A stretch of DNA of 64,000 nucleotides from the NCBI RefSeq assembly GCF_003610785.1, contig NZ_RAQQ01000018.1, positions 103,208 through 167,207 of the forward strand, given 5' to 3'. The translations under genes were made by a program, and so were the position numbers. Positions 50,007 to 59,067 of the stretch are shown one piece after another. The stretch is from Micromonospora globbae (GTDB lineage: Bacteria > Actinomycetota > Actinomycetes > Mycobacteriales > Micromonosporaceae). The stretch's first letter is position 1; each line of letters begins with the position of its first letter. The notes beneath the pieces are model-generated. The model ran no database searches. It had not been told where the DNA came from and worked only from the letters and a program-made list of their open reading frames with translations.

Positions 50007-53000
50007 TCAGGCCAGCAGCGCTTCGAGCCGGCGGTTCACCGCGGCCAGGGTGGCCCGGACGACGGCCTGCCGCGGGTCGCCCGCGACCAGGGCCGACCCG
50101 GCGAGCTGCTCGACCCAGCCGTCACACACCAGCAGCACCACCACGGTGGCCACCTCGCAGTTGCCGAACGGCACCACGGCGGCGTGCTCGACGAAGCAGC
50201 GTCCGCGCTCGGCGTGGTCGGGGCGGCGCAGCAGCTCGTCCACGGCCGCGGCGGCGGCCACCGCGCAGAGCCGCAGGACGTACCCGTCGACGGCGGGCCC
50301 GGTGGCGTAGCCGGTGGCGGTCTCGTCGGCGGCGATGAGGCGGACCTCCACGGTGGCGTCGAGGCCGAACGTGCTCACCTGGACGTGGTCGATCACCACC
50401 CGGGGGCCGGGGACGCCGCCGGTGTCCAGCGGGCGCGACGGGGCGCTCTCCGTCGTGGTGAGCTGGGCACCGGAGTACGACGCCCCGAGGGTCGCCGGGC
50501 TGCCGGTGGCACCCGCCGGGGTGGCCTCGTCCACACTGGCGCGTCCCCGCTGCGGCGCGGCCTGCCGGCGCCGGCGCGGCGGCTCCGTCTGGGGCTGCGG
50601 CGGCCGGGCGGGCTCGGTGCGGCTCCCACCGGCGGCGCGTGTCTCGGCGCCGGCTGTGCGCGCCTCGGGCACGCGGGCGGTGCCCCGGCGGCGTACGGGC
50701 GGCGGGGGCGCGGCCGGCACGTCGGGCACGTTCTGGGGCGCGGCGGCGAGACCCATCCGCTCCTGGAGCAGGCGGGCGACCTGGCGGCTCACCTCGGCGG
50801 GATCGGCGCCGTCGGCCAGGTCGAGGCGGAGGCTGTGCGCTCCGGCGGGCGTACGCCGCAGCGACGCGTCACGGACCCCCGGCACCTCGCGTACCGCGCC
50901 GAGGATCGCGTTGACGTCGAACCCCTCGGGCCGCTCCTGGGGCGGCGCGGGCTCGTCGTCGCGGCGCAGGTGGGTGGCGATGCGGGCGAGTTCCGGGGTT
51001 TCGGCGGGTGGCTCCACGGCTGGCGGCTCCGGCACGACGGGCACGTCCGGCTCGGCGGGGACGCGCTGCGGCAGCACCGCCGCCGGCGCGTCCGGCCGTC
51101 GGCCAGCGGCCTGGTCGGCCGCGGGTGCCGGGTCGTGGGCGGATCGGCGGGCCGCGTAGGAGGAAGCGCTCGTCGGTGCGGGCGCGGCGGGGGTGCGGTC
51201 GTGGCGACCGGCTCCGCTCGTGACGGAGGCCGGGGCGGGACCCGTCGGGGTGGTTGGCTCGTCGGTGGTGTCCGCGCCCGGGACGGCGGCCCGACGACCA
51301 CCGGCGGTCGGCCGGCTCTCGGCCTCCCGCTCCGGCGTCTCGGGGCGGAGGCGGAACGGCTGGGCCGTGGGGCGGGCCGCGACGTCCGGGTCGTCGGTCG
51401 TCGCGTCCGGCAGGGCGGACGGGGCGCCCGTCGGGCCAGCGGAGGCCCAGGACGGGCGGTCGGAGGCGGTGGGACGGGACCCGTCCGGGTCGCCGGCCGT
51501 CGGGTCCGGGACGCCGGAGGCCCAGGACGGGCGGTCCGACGCGGCCGGACGAGGGTGGCCGGCCGGCGCGCCCGGGTCACCGGAGGCCCAGGAGGGACGG
51601 TCCGGTCCGGCGGACTGGCCCCGGCTCGGGCCCCCGGCCCAGGACGGACGGTCCCCGCCGGGAACCGGCACGGGTCGACCGCCGCCCGGCGTGGACGCAC
51701 CGCCCGGTGCGGTCGGCTCGGCGCCGGTCGCGCCACGGTTCGCCCAGGAGGGCCGCTCGGGTTGGCCCGCGGCGTCCGGCGTTCCCGGAGCCCGAAAGGG
51801 CCGCTCGGCCTGCCCCGGACCGTCCGACGCGGCCGACGCCGCCCAGGACGGTCGCTCGGGCTGCGCTCCGGTGCCCTCGGACGTGCGCCGCTCGGCGGCC
51901 CAGGACGGCCGCTCGACGGGGACGGGCGAGGGGGTCGGCTCCGGCCCGCCGGCTGGCAGGAGCGGCGGGCCGCCGGCCGCCCAGGCGTGTCGATCACCCG
52001 TCGCCGGGCCCTCCGCCTCGGCGGCTGGCTCCGGCTCGGCGCGCCGGACCTCGTAGGCCCGGCCCGGCTCGGCGCGGACCGGCTCGTACGGGTGGCTCGG
52101 CTCCGCGCGGACCGGCTCGTACGGCCGCTGCGGCTCGGCGGCCCAGGCGGGCGCGCCCTCGCCTCGCGCGCGGCGCCCGGCCGGCTCCTCCGTCTCGCGC
52201 GACCGGCGGCCCACCGGCTCGTCGGCCTCGTCGGCGTGCGGCGGCTCCTCGCCGTCCCGGAAGCGGCGGCCGGGGGGTGGGTCACTCTCGCGGGACCGGC
52301 GACCGGCCGGCTCCTCGCCGGGCCGGGACCAGGGCGGCGCCCACGCGTTGCCCCAGCTCGGCCGGTTCCAGCTCGGCCCGGACCAGTCGGGCTCGGACGG
52401 CGGCTCGCCGGACGCGGCCGGCTCGGCGGGCCCCCACGGCTGCGCGGACCCGGGTTCGCCGGCCGGCGGGGACGCCTCGGCCCAGCCGCGCGGCTCGGCC
52501 GGCTGCTCTCCCGGGCCGGACCGGTCGACGATCGGCGCATGGAAACCCGGCGGCACCTCGAACCCGGACGGCGACGTGCCGACCGGCGGGATCTGGACGG
52601 CGGGCGGCGCGGAGGTCGGCGGGCGCGGGTCGGACCAGCTGGGCGCCCCGGCCGGTGGCTCGTCGGACGCGTGCCGGGCCGGGTCGGGCTCGGCCCCGCC
52701 GCGCGTCTGCTCGACGGCCGGGGCGGGCCGCTGCGCGGGAACCGCCAACCGCTCGCCGCCGCGCTCGCGGCGCTCGTCGCCGGAGAGGTCGGGTGGGGCG
52801 CTCACGGGCGACAACCGGCCGGCGGACGGCTCCTCCGCGGGGTGGTTCACACCGTTGGCGTGGTGCCCGTTGACCCGGGCCGGGGGCTCCGGATCGCCGG
52901 TCAGGCCGGGGACGGGCGCGGGCAGGTCTCCGTGGCGGGGAGAGGAGGCGGCCCAGCCGGAGGCCGGGTCAGGCGGCCAGTGCGTCGCCGGCTGCCTGCC

Positions 53001-53138
53001 GGCCGGATCGCCGGGGCGGGGCCAGCCGGCCGCCGGGGGCGCCCACTCGTCGGCGGGGCGGCTCAGGTCGTCCTGCTGACCCGGCCCGTCGCCGTGCTCT
53101 CCCGGGGTGGCGGCACCGGGTTGCCCTGCTTCACTCAC
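50007..53138 (-). CDS. Large proline-rich repeat protein with C-terminal conserved domain
   Basis: A 1043-residue protein not assigned to a family. Residues 1 to ~735 are disordered and rich in Pro, Ala, Arg, Glu, Ser and Gly. Seven exact RPSWA motifs lie between about 405 and 565 (e.g. DRPSWASGDPGAP), spaced by 15-30 residues. Two folded segments follow: ~740-790 (FDVNAILGAVREVPGVRDAS, ending in VARLLQERMG) and ~905-1043 (VVIDHVQVSTFGLDATVEVRL, GYVLRLCAVAAAAAVDELLRR). No signal peptide or membrane helix is seen, so it should be cytosolic. Codon use is normal throughout. Divergent from the TetR gene. Confidence 0.75.
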   Translation of the reverse strand: MSEAGQPGAATPGEHGDGPGQQDDLSRPADEWAPPAAGWPRPGDPAGRQPATHWPPDPASGWAASSPRHGDLPAPVPGLTGDPEPPARVNGHHANGVNHPAEEPSAGRLSPVSAPPDLSGDERRERGGERLAVPAQRPAPAVEQTRGGAEPDPARHASDEPPAGAPSWSDPRPPTSAPPAVQIPPVGTSPSGFEVPPGFHAPIVDRSGPGEQPAEPRGWAEASPPAGEPGSAQPWGPAEPAASGEPPSEPDWSGPSWNRPSWGNAWAPPWSRPGEEPAGRRSRESDPPPGRRFRDGEEPPHADEADEPVGRRSRETEEPAGRRARGEGAPAWAAEPQRPYEPVRAEPSHPYEPVRAEPGRAYEVRRAEPEPAAEAEGPATGDRHAWAAGGPPLLPAGGPEPTPSPVPVERPSWAAERRTSEGTGAQPERPSWAASAASDGPGQAERPFRAPGTPDAAGQPERPSWANRGATGAEPTAPGGASTPGGGRPVPVPGGDRPSWAGGPSRGQSAGPDRPSWASGDPGAPAGHPRPAASDRPSWASGVPDPTAGDPDGSRPTASDRPSWASAGPTGAPSALPDATTDDPDVAARPTAQPFRLRPETPEREAESRPTAGGRRAAVPGADTTDEPTTPTGPAPASVTSGAGRHDRTPAAPAPTSASSYAARRSAHDPAPAADQAAGRRPDAPAAVLPQRVPAEPDVPVVPEPPAVEPPAETPELARIATHLRRDDEPAPPQERPEGFDVNAILGAVREVPGVRDASLRRTPAGAHSLRLDLADGADPAEVSRQVARLLQERMGLAAAPQNVPDVPAAPPPPVRRRGTARVPEARTAGAETRAAGGSRTEPARPPQPQTEPPRRRRQAAPQRGRASVDEATPAGATGSPATLGASYSGAQLTTTESAPSRPLDTGGVPGPRVVIDHVQVSTFGLDATVEVRLIAADETATGYATGPAVDGYVLRLCAVAAAAAVDELLRRPDHAERGRCFVEHAAVVPFGNCEVATVVVLLVCDGWVEQLAGSALVAGDPRQAVVRATLAAVNRRLEALLA

Positions 53139-53288
53139 CGCGCGCTCCTTGGTCGCCCCCCGCTGAGGCTACCGTGTGGTGGCAGTGGCGATAAGTTACA
53201 GCGGCGGGCCAATTCCGCGACGGGTCATCGCGCCCCGACCGGTTCGGGCTGAAAGTGCCGGCTCGTACGACGAAATTCGGAGGTTCCC

Positions 53289-53927
53289 ATGACCGCTGTG
53301 GGGAACGGGGCGCAGACCGCCGGTCGGCCGACACGCCTGCCGCGTTCCGCGCGCCGCAAGCAACTGCTCGCCGCGGCGCAGGAGGTGTTCGTCGCCCACG
53401 GGTACCACGCCGCGGCGATGGACGACATCGCCGAGCGGGCCGGGGTCTCCAAGCCGGTGCTCTACCAGCACTTCCCCGGCAAGATGGAGCTCTACCTCGC
53501 CCTGCTCGACACCCACTGCGACGCGATCGTCGCGAAGGTCCAGGACGCGATGCGCGGCACGAGCGACAACAAGGAGCGGGTCAGCGCCTCGGTGCGCGCG
53601 TACTTCGACTTCGTGGACCACGAGAGCGAGGCGTTCCGCCTGGTCTTCGAGTCGGACCTGCGCAACGACCCGGCGGTGCGGCAACGCGTCGAGCGGGTCG
53701 AGCAGGGCTGCATAGCGGCCATCACCGACACGATCATCTCGGACACCGGCGTGAGCCGGGAGCACGCCGAGCTGCTCGCCTCGGGTCTCGTCGGCGCGGC
53801 CGAGACCGCGGCGCAGTTCTGGCTGGCCGGCGGCCGGCAGGTGCCGAAGGCCGAGGCCGAGGCGCTCGTGGCGGCGCTGTCGTGGCGCGGCATCGCCAGC
53901 TTCCCGCTGCAAGGTGAGTCAGCCTGA
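53289..53927 (+). CDS. TetR family transcriptional regulator
   Basis: A 212-residue TetR regulator. The DNA-binding domain is residues ~20-66, with QLLAAAQEVFVAHGYHAAAMDDIAERAGVSKPVLYQHFPGKMEL. The rest is the helical ligand/dimer domain. The start ATG has a CGGAGG box. It is 64 bp upstream of the DUF3107 gene and divergent from the proline-rich repeat protein; its target may be either neighbour or itself. Confidence 0.93.
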   Translation: MTAVGNGAQTAGRPTRLPRSARRKQLLAAAQEVFVAHGYHAAAMDDIAERAGVSKPVLYQHFPGKMELYLALLDTHCDAIVAKVQDAMRGTSDNKERVSASVRAYFDFVDHESEAFRLVFESDLRNDPAVRQRVERVEQGCIAAITDTIISDTGVSREHAELLASGLVGAAETAAQFWLAGGRQVPKAEAEALVAALSWRGIASFPLQGESA

Positions 53928-53991
53928 CCGTGCCGGCCGTGATCGGATAGCCTTCCCACGGCGGCTCTTTCGCCCCAGTTGAGGAGGCACC

Positions 53992-54219
53992 GTGGAGGTC
54001 AAGATCGGCGTGCAGTACGCGCCGCGCGAGCTGGTTCTGGAGAGCGCGCAGACGCCGGCCGAGATCGAGCAGATCGTGACCGACGCCATCGCGAAGAACA
54101 GCGGCACGCTGTCCCTGACCGACGAGAAGGGCCGGCGGGTCGTCGTCCCGGTGGACAAGGTCGCCTACGTCGAGATCGCGGAGGCGTCCCCCCGCGCGGT
54201 CGGCTTCACCGTCCGCTAG
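53992..54219 (+). CDS. DUF3107 family small protein
   Basis: A 75-residue actinobacterial DUF3107 protein (VEVKIGVQYAPRELVLES). It starts with GTG behind a GAGGAGG box. It is compact alpha/beta with no catalytic motif, and its function is unknown. The context TetR - DUF3107 - MiaE-like - DEAD helicase recurs in actinobacteria as I know them, suggesting a conserved but undescribed link. Confidence 0.9.
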   Translation: MEVKIGVQYAPRELVLESAQTPAEIEQIVTDAIAKNSGTLSLTDEKGRRVVVPVDKVAYVEIAEASPRAVGFTVR

Positions 54220-54340
54220 TCGTCCACGGCGTCCGCGCCGGGCCCTCCGTCGCGGACGCCGGGCTCGCGGGTCCGCCCGTCGGCGAGACGGGATCCGCCC
54301 CCGACGTCGGGCCCGCGGGCCCCGTCGTGGACACCGTCAC

Positions 54341-54368
54341 GAGCCCCGGACCGGGTGGTCCGGGGCTC
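54341..54368. terminator. Bidirectional terminator between DUF3107 and MiaE-like genes
   Basis: A perfect 12-bp stem (GAGCCCCGGACC / GGTCCGGGGCTC) with a GGGT loop. It overlaps the last two bases of the convergent MiaE-like gene and lies 122 bp after the DUF3107 stop. Confidence 0.75.
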
Positions 54369-55020
54369 AGTTGTTCAGTCCGGCGGCGAGCATCCGCTGC
54401 GTGTGCGCGGCGGTCAACTGCCGGAACAGCGCCTGCACGTCCACCCGCTCCCCCTGCGCGATCAACGCCGTCAGCGCACCCCGGTCGGCGGCCGCCACAC
54501 GGTTGGCCTGGGACAGCGCCTCACCCACGAGCCGCCGGGCCCACATCGACAGCCGGTGCGCCACCCGCGGATCGGCGTCGACGGCCGACCGGATCTCGGC
54601 GGCGGCGAACTCGGCGTACCGGGACTCGTGCAGCACGTCGAGGACGAGGCGCCGGTCCGGCTCGTCCAGGGCGGTCGCGATCGCCCGCAGGAAGTCGTCG
54701 GTGATCGCGTCCCCGACGTACGCCTTCGTCACGGCCTCCGCCCAGTCCCGTGGCTGGGTCGAGTCGTGGTACGCCTGCAACGCCTCGACGTACGGGGCCA
54801 TGGCGTCCTCGGGGCGTACGCCGAGCGCGGTGAGCCGGTCCGCGAGGCGCCGGTAGCTGGCGATCTCGGCGGCGGCCATCTCGCCGAGCGCGGCCCGGCG
54901 GCGCAGGTCGGGCGCGAGCCGGGCGTCGGCGGCCATCCGCTCGAAGGCCAGCAGCTCACCGAGCGCGACCAGCCCGAGCAGGTCGGCGACGGCGGAGCCG
55001 GGGGTGGTCGGGGCGGACAC
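54367..55020 (-). CDS. Ferritin-fold MiaE-like protein
   Basis: A 217-residue all-helical protein of the MiaE_2 / ferritin-like group. Di-iron ligand-like residues appear in ALGELLAFERMAADA, GEMAAAEIASYRRLADRL and HESRYAEFAAAEI. MiaE hydroxylates a modified tRNA adenosine in enterobacteria; whether this distant relative acts on tRNA is unproven. It starts with GTG (VSAPTTPGSAVADLLG). It is divergent from the DEAD-box helicase gene. Confidence 0.82.
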   Translation of the reverse strand: MSAPTTPGSAVADLLGLVALGELLAFERMAADARLAPDLRRRAALGEMAAAEIASYRRLADRLTALGVRPEDAMAPYVEALQAYHDSTQPRDWAEAVTKAYVGDAITDDFLRAIATALDEPDRRLVLDVLHESRYAEFAAAEIRSAVDADPRVAHRLSMWARRLVGEALSQANRVAAADRGALTALIAQGERVDVQALFRQLTAAHTQRMLAAGLNN

Positions 55021-55519
55021 GAGCGCAGGCTACCGCTCCGGGCCCCACGCGCGGGGCCCCTCGTCGGGCGGTACGGGAACGCCCCGCCCGACGGGGCAAC
55101 GGCCGCGGCCCGCGCCGTCAGAGCCGTACGAAGTCCTCGCCCAGCCCGGGCATGCCCTCGACGCGGGCCGCGGTCGGACCCGTACCTGTCACGACCGGTT
55201 GGACCACCGGTTCGGTGACACGTACGAACGGATCGCGCATGTGGGAGGCGCCGGCCGACGTGTGACCCGGCGCACAGATCATCCGGGCGGTCGACCGGCC
55301 CCGATCCGGAATCAGGACGCCATGCTGCCGGTTCAGGTAGTATGGAACAGTTGCCGTGGACGCCGATCTGATCGAAGTTCTGATCGAAGTCAGGCCCCCG
55401 GCGCGCGTGCGGCCCGGTCCGGCTCGGCGATCCGCCCCCGACCGTGTGGCCCGCGCCATACCGAACGCGCCCTGCGGACATGATGGGGCGCACCCACGAG
55501 AGGGCACCCCCACATCCAG
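55021..55519. other. Divergent intergenic region upstream of the DEAD-box helicase
   Basis: About 500 bp between divergent genes with no supportable coding sequence. It is noticeably more AT-rich around 55,320-55,390 (GTAGTATGGAACAG), where the helicase promoter probably lies. A 12-bp tandem duplication sits there. The long spacing is consistent with an extended 5' leader, as is common for RNA helicase genes in other bacteria. Confidence 0.55.
55367..55390. repeat. Perfect tandem 12-bp repeat TCTGATCGAAGT
   Basis: Two adjacent exact copies of TCTGATCGAAGT, about 130 bp upstream of the helicase start. Exact head-to-tail copies near a promoter are typical of regulator-binding sites, but could be a chance duplication. 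Confidence 0.7.
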
Positions 55520-57163
55520 ATGACCGAGTTGACGCAAGGCAACACGGGGGGCCGCGACCAGGCCCCCACCACACCCGTACGAACGGGCGCACCGACCTTC
55601 GCCGAGCTGGGCGCGCGTCAGGAGACCGTCGACGCGCTGGCCGCGGCCGGCATCACGCACGCCTTCGCCATCCAGGAGTACGCGCTCCCGATCGCGATGC
55701 GCGGCACCGACCTGATCGGCCAGGCGCCCACCGGCACCGGCAAGACCCTCGGCTTCGGCGTACCGCTGCTCGAACGGGTCTTCGCACCGGCCGAGGGCGG
55801 CGACGGCCTGCCGCAGGCGCTGATCGTCGTCCCCACCCGTGAGCTGGGCCTCCAGGTCGCGAAGGACCTGGCCACCGCCGGCAGCACCCGGGGCGTCCGG
55901 GTCCTGCCGATCTACGGCGGCGTGGCGTACGAGCCGCAGATCGAGGCGCTCCGCAAGGGCGTCGAGATCCTCGTCGGCACGCCGGGCCGCCTGCTGGACC
56001 TCGCCAAGCAGAAGCACCTGCGGCTCGACCGGGTGCACGCGCTCGTCCTCGACGAGGCCGACCGCATGCTCGACCTGGGCTTCCTCGACGACGTCGAGAA
56101 GATCCTGTCGATGCTCCCCGAGGACCGGCAGACGATGCTCTTCTCGGCCACGATGCCGGACCCGATCGTCACGCTGTCCCGGCGCTTCCTGCGCCACCCC
56201 GTGACGATCCACGCCGGGCACACCGCCGAGACGGGCCCGTCGCCGCAGACCGAGCAGCTGGTCTACCGCACCCACTCCCTCAACAAGATCGAGATCGTGG
56301 CGCGGATCCTCCAGGCGGAGGGGCGTGGGCTCACCATGATCTTCACCCGGACCAAGCGGGCCGCCGACCGGGTGGCCGAGGAACTCGACTTCCGCGGCTT
56401 CGCGGTGGCCGCCGTGCACGGCGACCTCGGGCAGGGCGCGCGCGAGCGGGCGCTGCGCGCGTTCCGGGCCGGCAAGATCGACACGCTGGTCGCCACCGAC
56501 GTGGCGGCGCGGGGCATCGACGTCAGCGGCGTCACCCACGTCATCAACTACGACTGCCCGGAAGACCAGGACACCTACACCCACCGGATCGGCCGTACCG
56601 GCCGGGCCGGGGCCAGTGGCGTCGCGGTGACCTTCGTCGACTGGGACGACATGCCCCGCTGGCGGATCATCGACAAGACGCTCGGGCTGGAGATGCCCGA
56701 GCCGCCGGAGACGTACCACACCTCTCCGCACCTCTACACCGACCTGCACATCTCGCCCGACGTGAGCGGCACCCTGCCGACCGCCGAGCGGACCCGGGCG
56801 GGGCTCTCGGCCGAGGTCGAGGAGGACCTCGGCGGTGGCCGCCGCCGCGGTGACGGCGGAGTCCGTCGCAGCGGGGGCCGGCGACGCGGCCGGGGCGAGC
56901 CCGCCCCGGACACCGCCGCGCCCGCCGAGGGCAGCGGCGGGGAGGAAACGGGCACTCCGCGCCGTCGGCGTCGCCGCCGGGCCGGTGAGGTGGTCGCGGG
57001 CGGCGAGACCGGCGTGACCGCCGAGGGCGGCACCTCCGCCCCGGTCGCCGCGAGCGCCACCGCCGAGGGTGAGGCGGCTCCGAAGCCTCGCCGCCGTCGG
57101 CGCCGCCGTGGCGGTGCCGGGGGCGCCGCGGCGCCCGCCGAGGCGAGCGCCGCGAGCGACTGA
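55520..57163 (+). CDS. DEAD-box RNA helicase
   Basis: A 547-residue RhlE/CsdA-type RNA helicase. Motifs seen in order: AIQEYALPIAMRGTD (Q motif), APTGTGKT (I), DEADRMLDLGF (II), FSATMP (III), FTRTKRAADRV (IV), ATDVAARGIDVSG (V) and HRIGRTGRAG (VI). After about residue 435 the protein is a Gly/Arg/Ala tail with RRRRR clusters, an RNA-binding disordered extension. It acts in RNA unwinding, ribosome assembly or decay. A strong hairpin follows the stop. Confidence 0.94.
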   Translation: MTELTQGNTGGRDQAPTTPVRTGAPTFAELGARQETVDALAAAGITHAFAIQEYALPIAMRGTDLIGQAPTGTGKTLGFGVPLLERVFAPAEGGDGLPQALIVVPTRELGLQVAKDLATAGSTRGVRVLPIYGGVAYEPQIEALRKGVEILVGTPGRLLDLAKQKHLRLDRVHALVLDEADRMLDLGFLDDVEKILSMLPEDRQTMLFSATMPDPIVTLSRRFLRHPVTIHAGHTAETGPSPQTEQLVYRTHSLNKIEIVARILQAEGRGLTMIFTRTKRAADRVAEELDFRGFAVAAVHGDLGQGARERALRAFRAGKIDTLVATDVAARGIDVSGVTHVINYDCPEDQDTYTHRIGRTGRAGASGVAVTFVDWDDMPRWRIIDKTLGLEMPEPPETYHTSPHLYTDLHISPDVSGTLPTAERTRAGLSAEVEEDLGGGRRRGDGGVRRSGGRRRGRGEPAPDTAAPAEGSGGEETGTPRRRRRRRAGEVVAGGETGVTAEGGTSAPVAASATAEGEAAPKPRRRRRRRGGAGGAAAPAEASAASD

Positions 57164-57179
57164 CCCGAGAAGACGCCCA

Positions 57180-57214
57180 CAGGTCCCCCGCGCCCACCCG
57201 GGCCGGGGGACCTG
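57180..57214 (+). terminator. Helicase gene terminator
   Basis: An 11-bp perfect stem (CAGGTCCCCCG / CGGGGGACCTG) with a 13-nt loop starts 17 bp after the stop codon. Confidence 0.75.
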
Positions 57215-57280
57215 CGCTGTCCACGCCCCACCACGCGGGCGGGTCTCGGGCGGTGGTCGCGGGCGAGGGAGGATGAGGAC

Positions 57281-58462
57281 ATGCCGGAACCGCTGGACGC
57301 CGCGCTGAACGAGGTGCGGAACCTGCTGCTCGACCCCGCGCTGACCCGCGCGGTCGCCGCCGGGCGACGCCGGGGGCAGCGCCCCTCGGTCGTACGCGCC
57401 GAGCTGCGCCCGGTCACGCTCAAGGCCGGGCCCCGGCTGCAGATCGCCACCTCCGACGGCGCCCGCCCGTACACCCGCAACGTCGCACCCGGCCCCGAGG
57501 CGGACGCCGCGGTGGACGCGCTGCTGGCCGAGCCGTTCGGCAACTGGCACGTGGAGACCGCCGACACGACGCTCCAACTGCGGGTGACCAAGTCCGGGGA
57601 GGCCCAGGTGCACCGGGCGGCGACCGCCCGCCCCGCCACGGCCCCGGCCGGCCACGACCGGGAGAAGGAGTACCTGCTGGACCCGGGCGACCCGCTGTTC
57701 GCCGAGATCGGCGGATCGGCGGCGAAGCGCCGGCAGGTCGACGCCTTCCTCCGGGCGCTCGCCGCGACCCTGCCCGAGGACCTCACCGGCCCGCTGCGGG
57801 TGGTGGACCTGGGCTGCGGCAACGCGTACCTGACGTTCGCGGCGTACCGGTACCTCTCCGGGCGGGGACTCGACGTGCGGCTCACCGGCGTGGACGTCCG
57901 GGAGGACCAGCGGCGCCGTAACACCGAGCTGGCCGAGCGGCTGGGCTGGGGCGACCGGGTCCGTTTCGTGGCCGGCACGATCGCCGACGCCGTGGTCGAA
58001 CCGGCGCCGGACCTGGTGCTGGCCCTGCACGCGTGCGACACCGCCACGGACGAGGCGCTGGCGCGGGCCGTCCGGTGGGACGCCCGGTGGGTGCTCGCCG
58101 CGCCCTGCTGCCACCACGACATCGCGGCCCAGTTGCGCTCGCGTCCGGCGCCCGCGCCGTACGAGCTGCTGACCCGCCAGGGCATCCTGCGGGAGCGGTT
58201 CGCGGACGTGCTCACCGACGCGCTGCGTGCCGGGCTGCTCCGGCTGCACGGCTACCGCGCGGAGGTCGTCGAGTTCGTCGACTCCCGGCACACCCCGCGC
58301 AACCTGCTCGTCCGCGCCCGGCGCACCGGTGCGCCACCGACCGCCGAGCAGCGCCGGGACTACCGCGAACTGGTCGACCAGTGGCAGGTCACCCCGCGAC
58401 TGGAGACGCTCCTGGGCGCCGACACCACGGCCGCGGGGCCGCTGACCGCGCGGATTGCTTGA
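57281..58462 (+). CDS. SAM-dependent methyltransferase (GSTCD/Methyltransf_32-like)
   Basis: A 393-residue protein. The first ~140 residues form an N-terminal domain (KAGPRLQIATSDGARPYTRN). The methyltransferase domain has motif I VVDLGCGNAYLTFAAYRYL and the motif LALHACDTATDEAL. A paired-cysteine motif APCCHHD is typical of the group containing human GSTCD, thought to act on RNA or protein; the substrate is unknown. The start ATG has a GAGGGAGG box. An intrinsic terminator follows. Confidence 0.85.
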   Translation: MPEPLDAALNEVRNLLLDPALTRAVAAGRRRGQRPSVVRAELRPVTLKAGPRLQIATSDGARPYTRNVAPGPEADAAVDALLAEPFGNWHVETADTTLQLRVTKSGEAQVHRAATARPATAPAGHDREKEYLLDPGDPLFAEIGGSAAKRRQVDAFLRALAATLPEDLTGPLRVVDLGCGNAYLTFAAYRYLSGRGLDVRLTGVDVREDQRRRNTELAERLGWGDRVRFVAGTIADAVVEPAPDLVLALHACDTATDEALARAVRWDARWVLAAPCCHHDIAAQLRSRPAPAPYELLTRQGILRERFADVLTDALRAGLLRLHGYRAEVVEFVDSRHTPRNLLVRARRTGAPPTAEQRRDYRELVDQWQVTPRLETLLGADTTAAGPLTARIA

Positions 58463-58518
58463 ACGACGACAACCATTGCCGTCAAAGGTCCACTTTGCCC
58501 GGGTCCCGCCACGAAACT

Positions 58519-58540
58519 GGTCCCGTACACGGGACCTTTT
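58519..58540 (+). terminator. Intrinsic terminator after the methyltransferase
   Basis: An 8-bp perfect stem GGTCCCGT/ACGGGACC with a 2-nt loop, followed by TTTTG. The U-run makes this one of the few classic intrinsic terminators in the window. Confidence 0.8.
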
Positions 58541-58631
58541 GTGCGGTCAGTCAATTGTTTCCGGCCGGTCCGGTACTACGCTCGGAGGCGACATCGTCCC
58601 GGTGTTCGCCTCGAGGGGAAGAGCCGCAGGG

Positions 58632-59048
58632 ATGCGTTCGGCAGAGGTTTCGCCACAGATGGCGTTCGCGCGGTTCGTCCGGCGCGCCATCGACGACGCC
58701 CGCGAGGAGCGGGGCTGGACGGTCACCGACCTGGCTGCCCACACCGGCGTCGGCCGGTCCACCGTCTTCCGCTGGCTCGCCGGCGACTGGCAGGACTACC
58801 CCGAACTGGCCAAGGTCCGTGGCTTCTGCTCCGCTCTGGACCTTCCGGTCGCCGCGGCGTTCCGCGCGCTCGGCCTGCCGGACGCCGGGCCCGCACCGCG
58901 GCGTCGCAGCGAGGAGGGGCCCGTCGAGGCGGACGTCCGCGTGATCCTCGACCGGCTCGCCGACCCGACCGTGCCACTGGAGGAGAAGCACCACATCCGC
59001 GACCTGCTGCGCTACCTCGCCCGGCGGCCCATCCGGCGCGCCGGCTGA
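58632..59048 (+). CDS. Small XRE-type helix-turn-helix regulator
   Basis: A 138-residue protein. The HTH is at residues ~20-60: GWTVTDLAAHTGVGRSTVFRW, then LAGDWQDYPELAKVRGFCSAL. The C-terminal half is a charged helical region (ADVRVILDRLADPTVPLEEK). The size matches small actinobacterial HTH regulators of development. The start ATG (MRSAEVSPQMAF) has GAGGGGAAGAG upstream. Its targets are unknown. It converges with the copper-related gene. Confidence 0.85.
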   Translation: MRSAEVSPQMAFARFVRRAIDDAREERGWTVTDLAAHTGVGRSTVFRWLAGDWQDYPELAKVRGFCSALDLPVAAAFRALGLPDAGPAPRRRSEEGPVEADVRVILDRLADPTVPLEEKHHIRDLLRYLARRPIRRAG

Positions 59049-59067
59049 GGGCCGCGCGACGCGGACG

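Noticed and set aside
53196..53912. A 238-codon minus-strand frame opposite the TetR gene.
   Set aside because: Antisense shadow; the plus strand has a clear TetR HTH, ribosome site and normal length.
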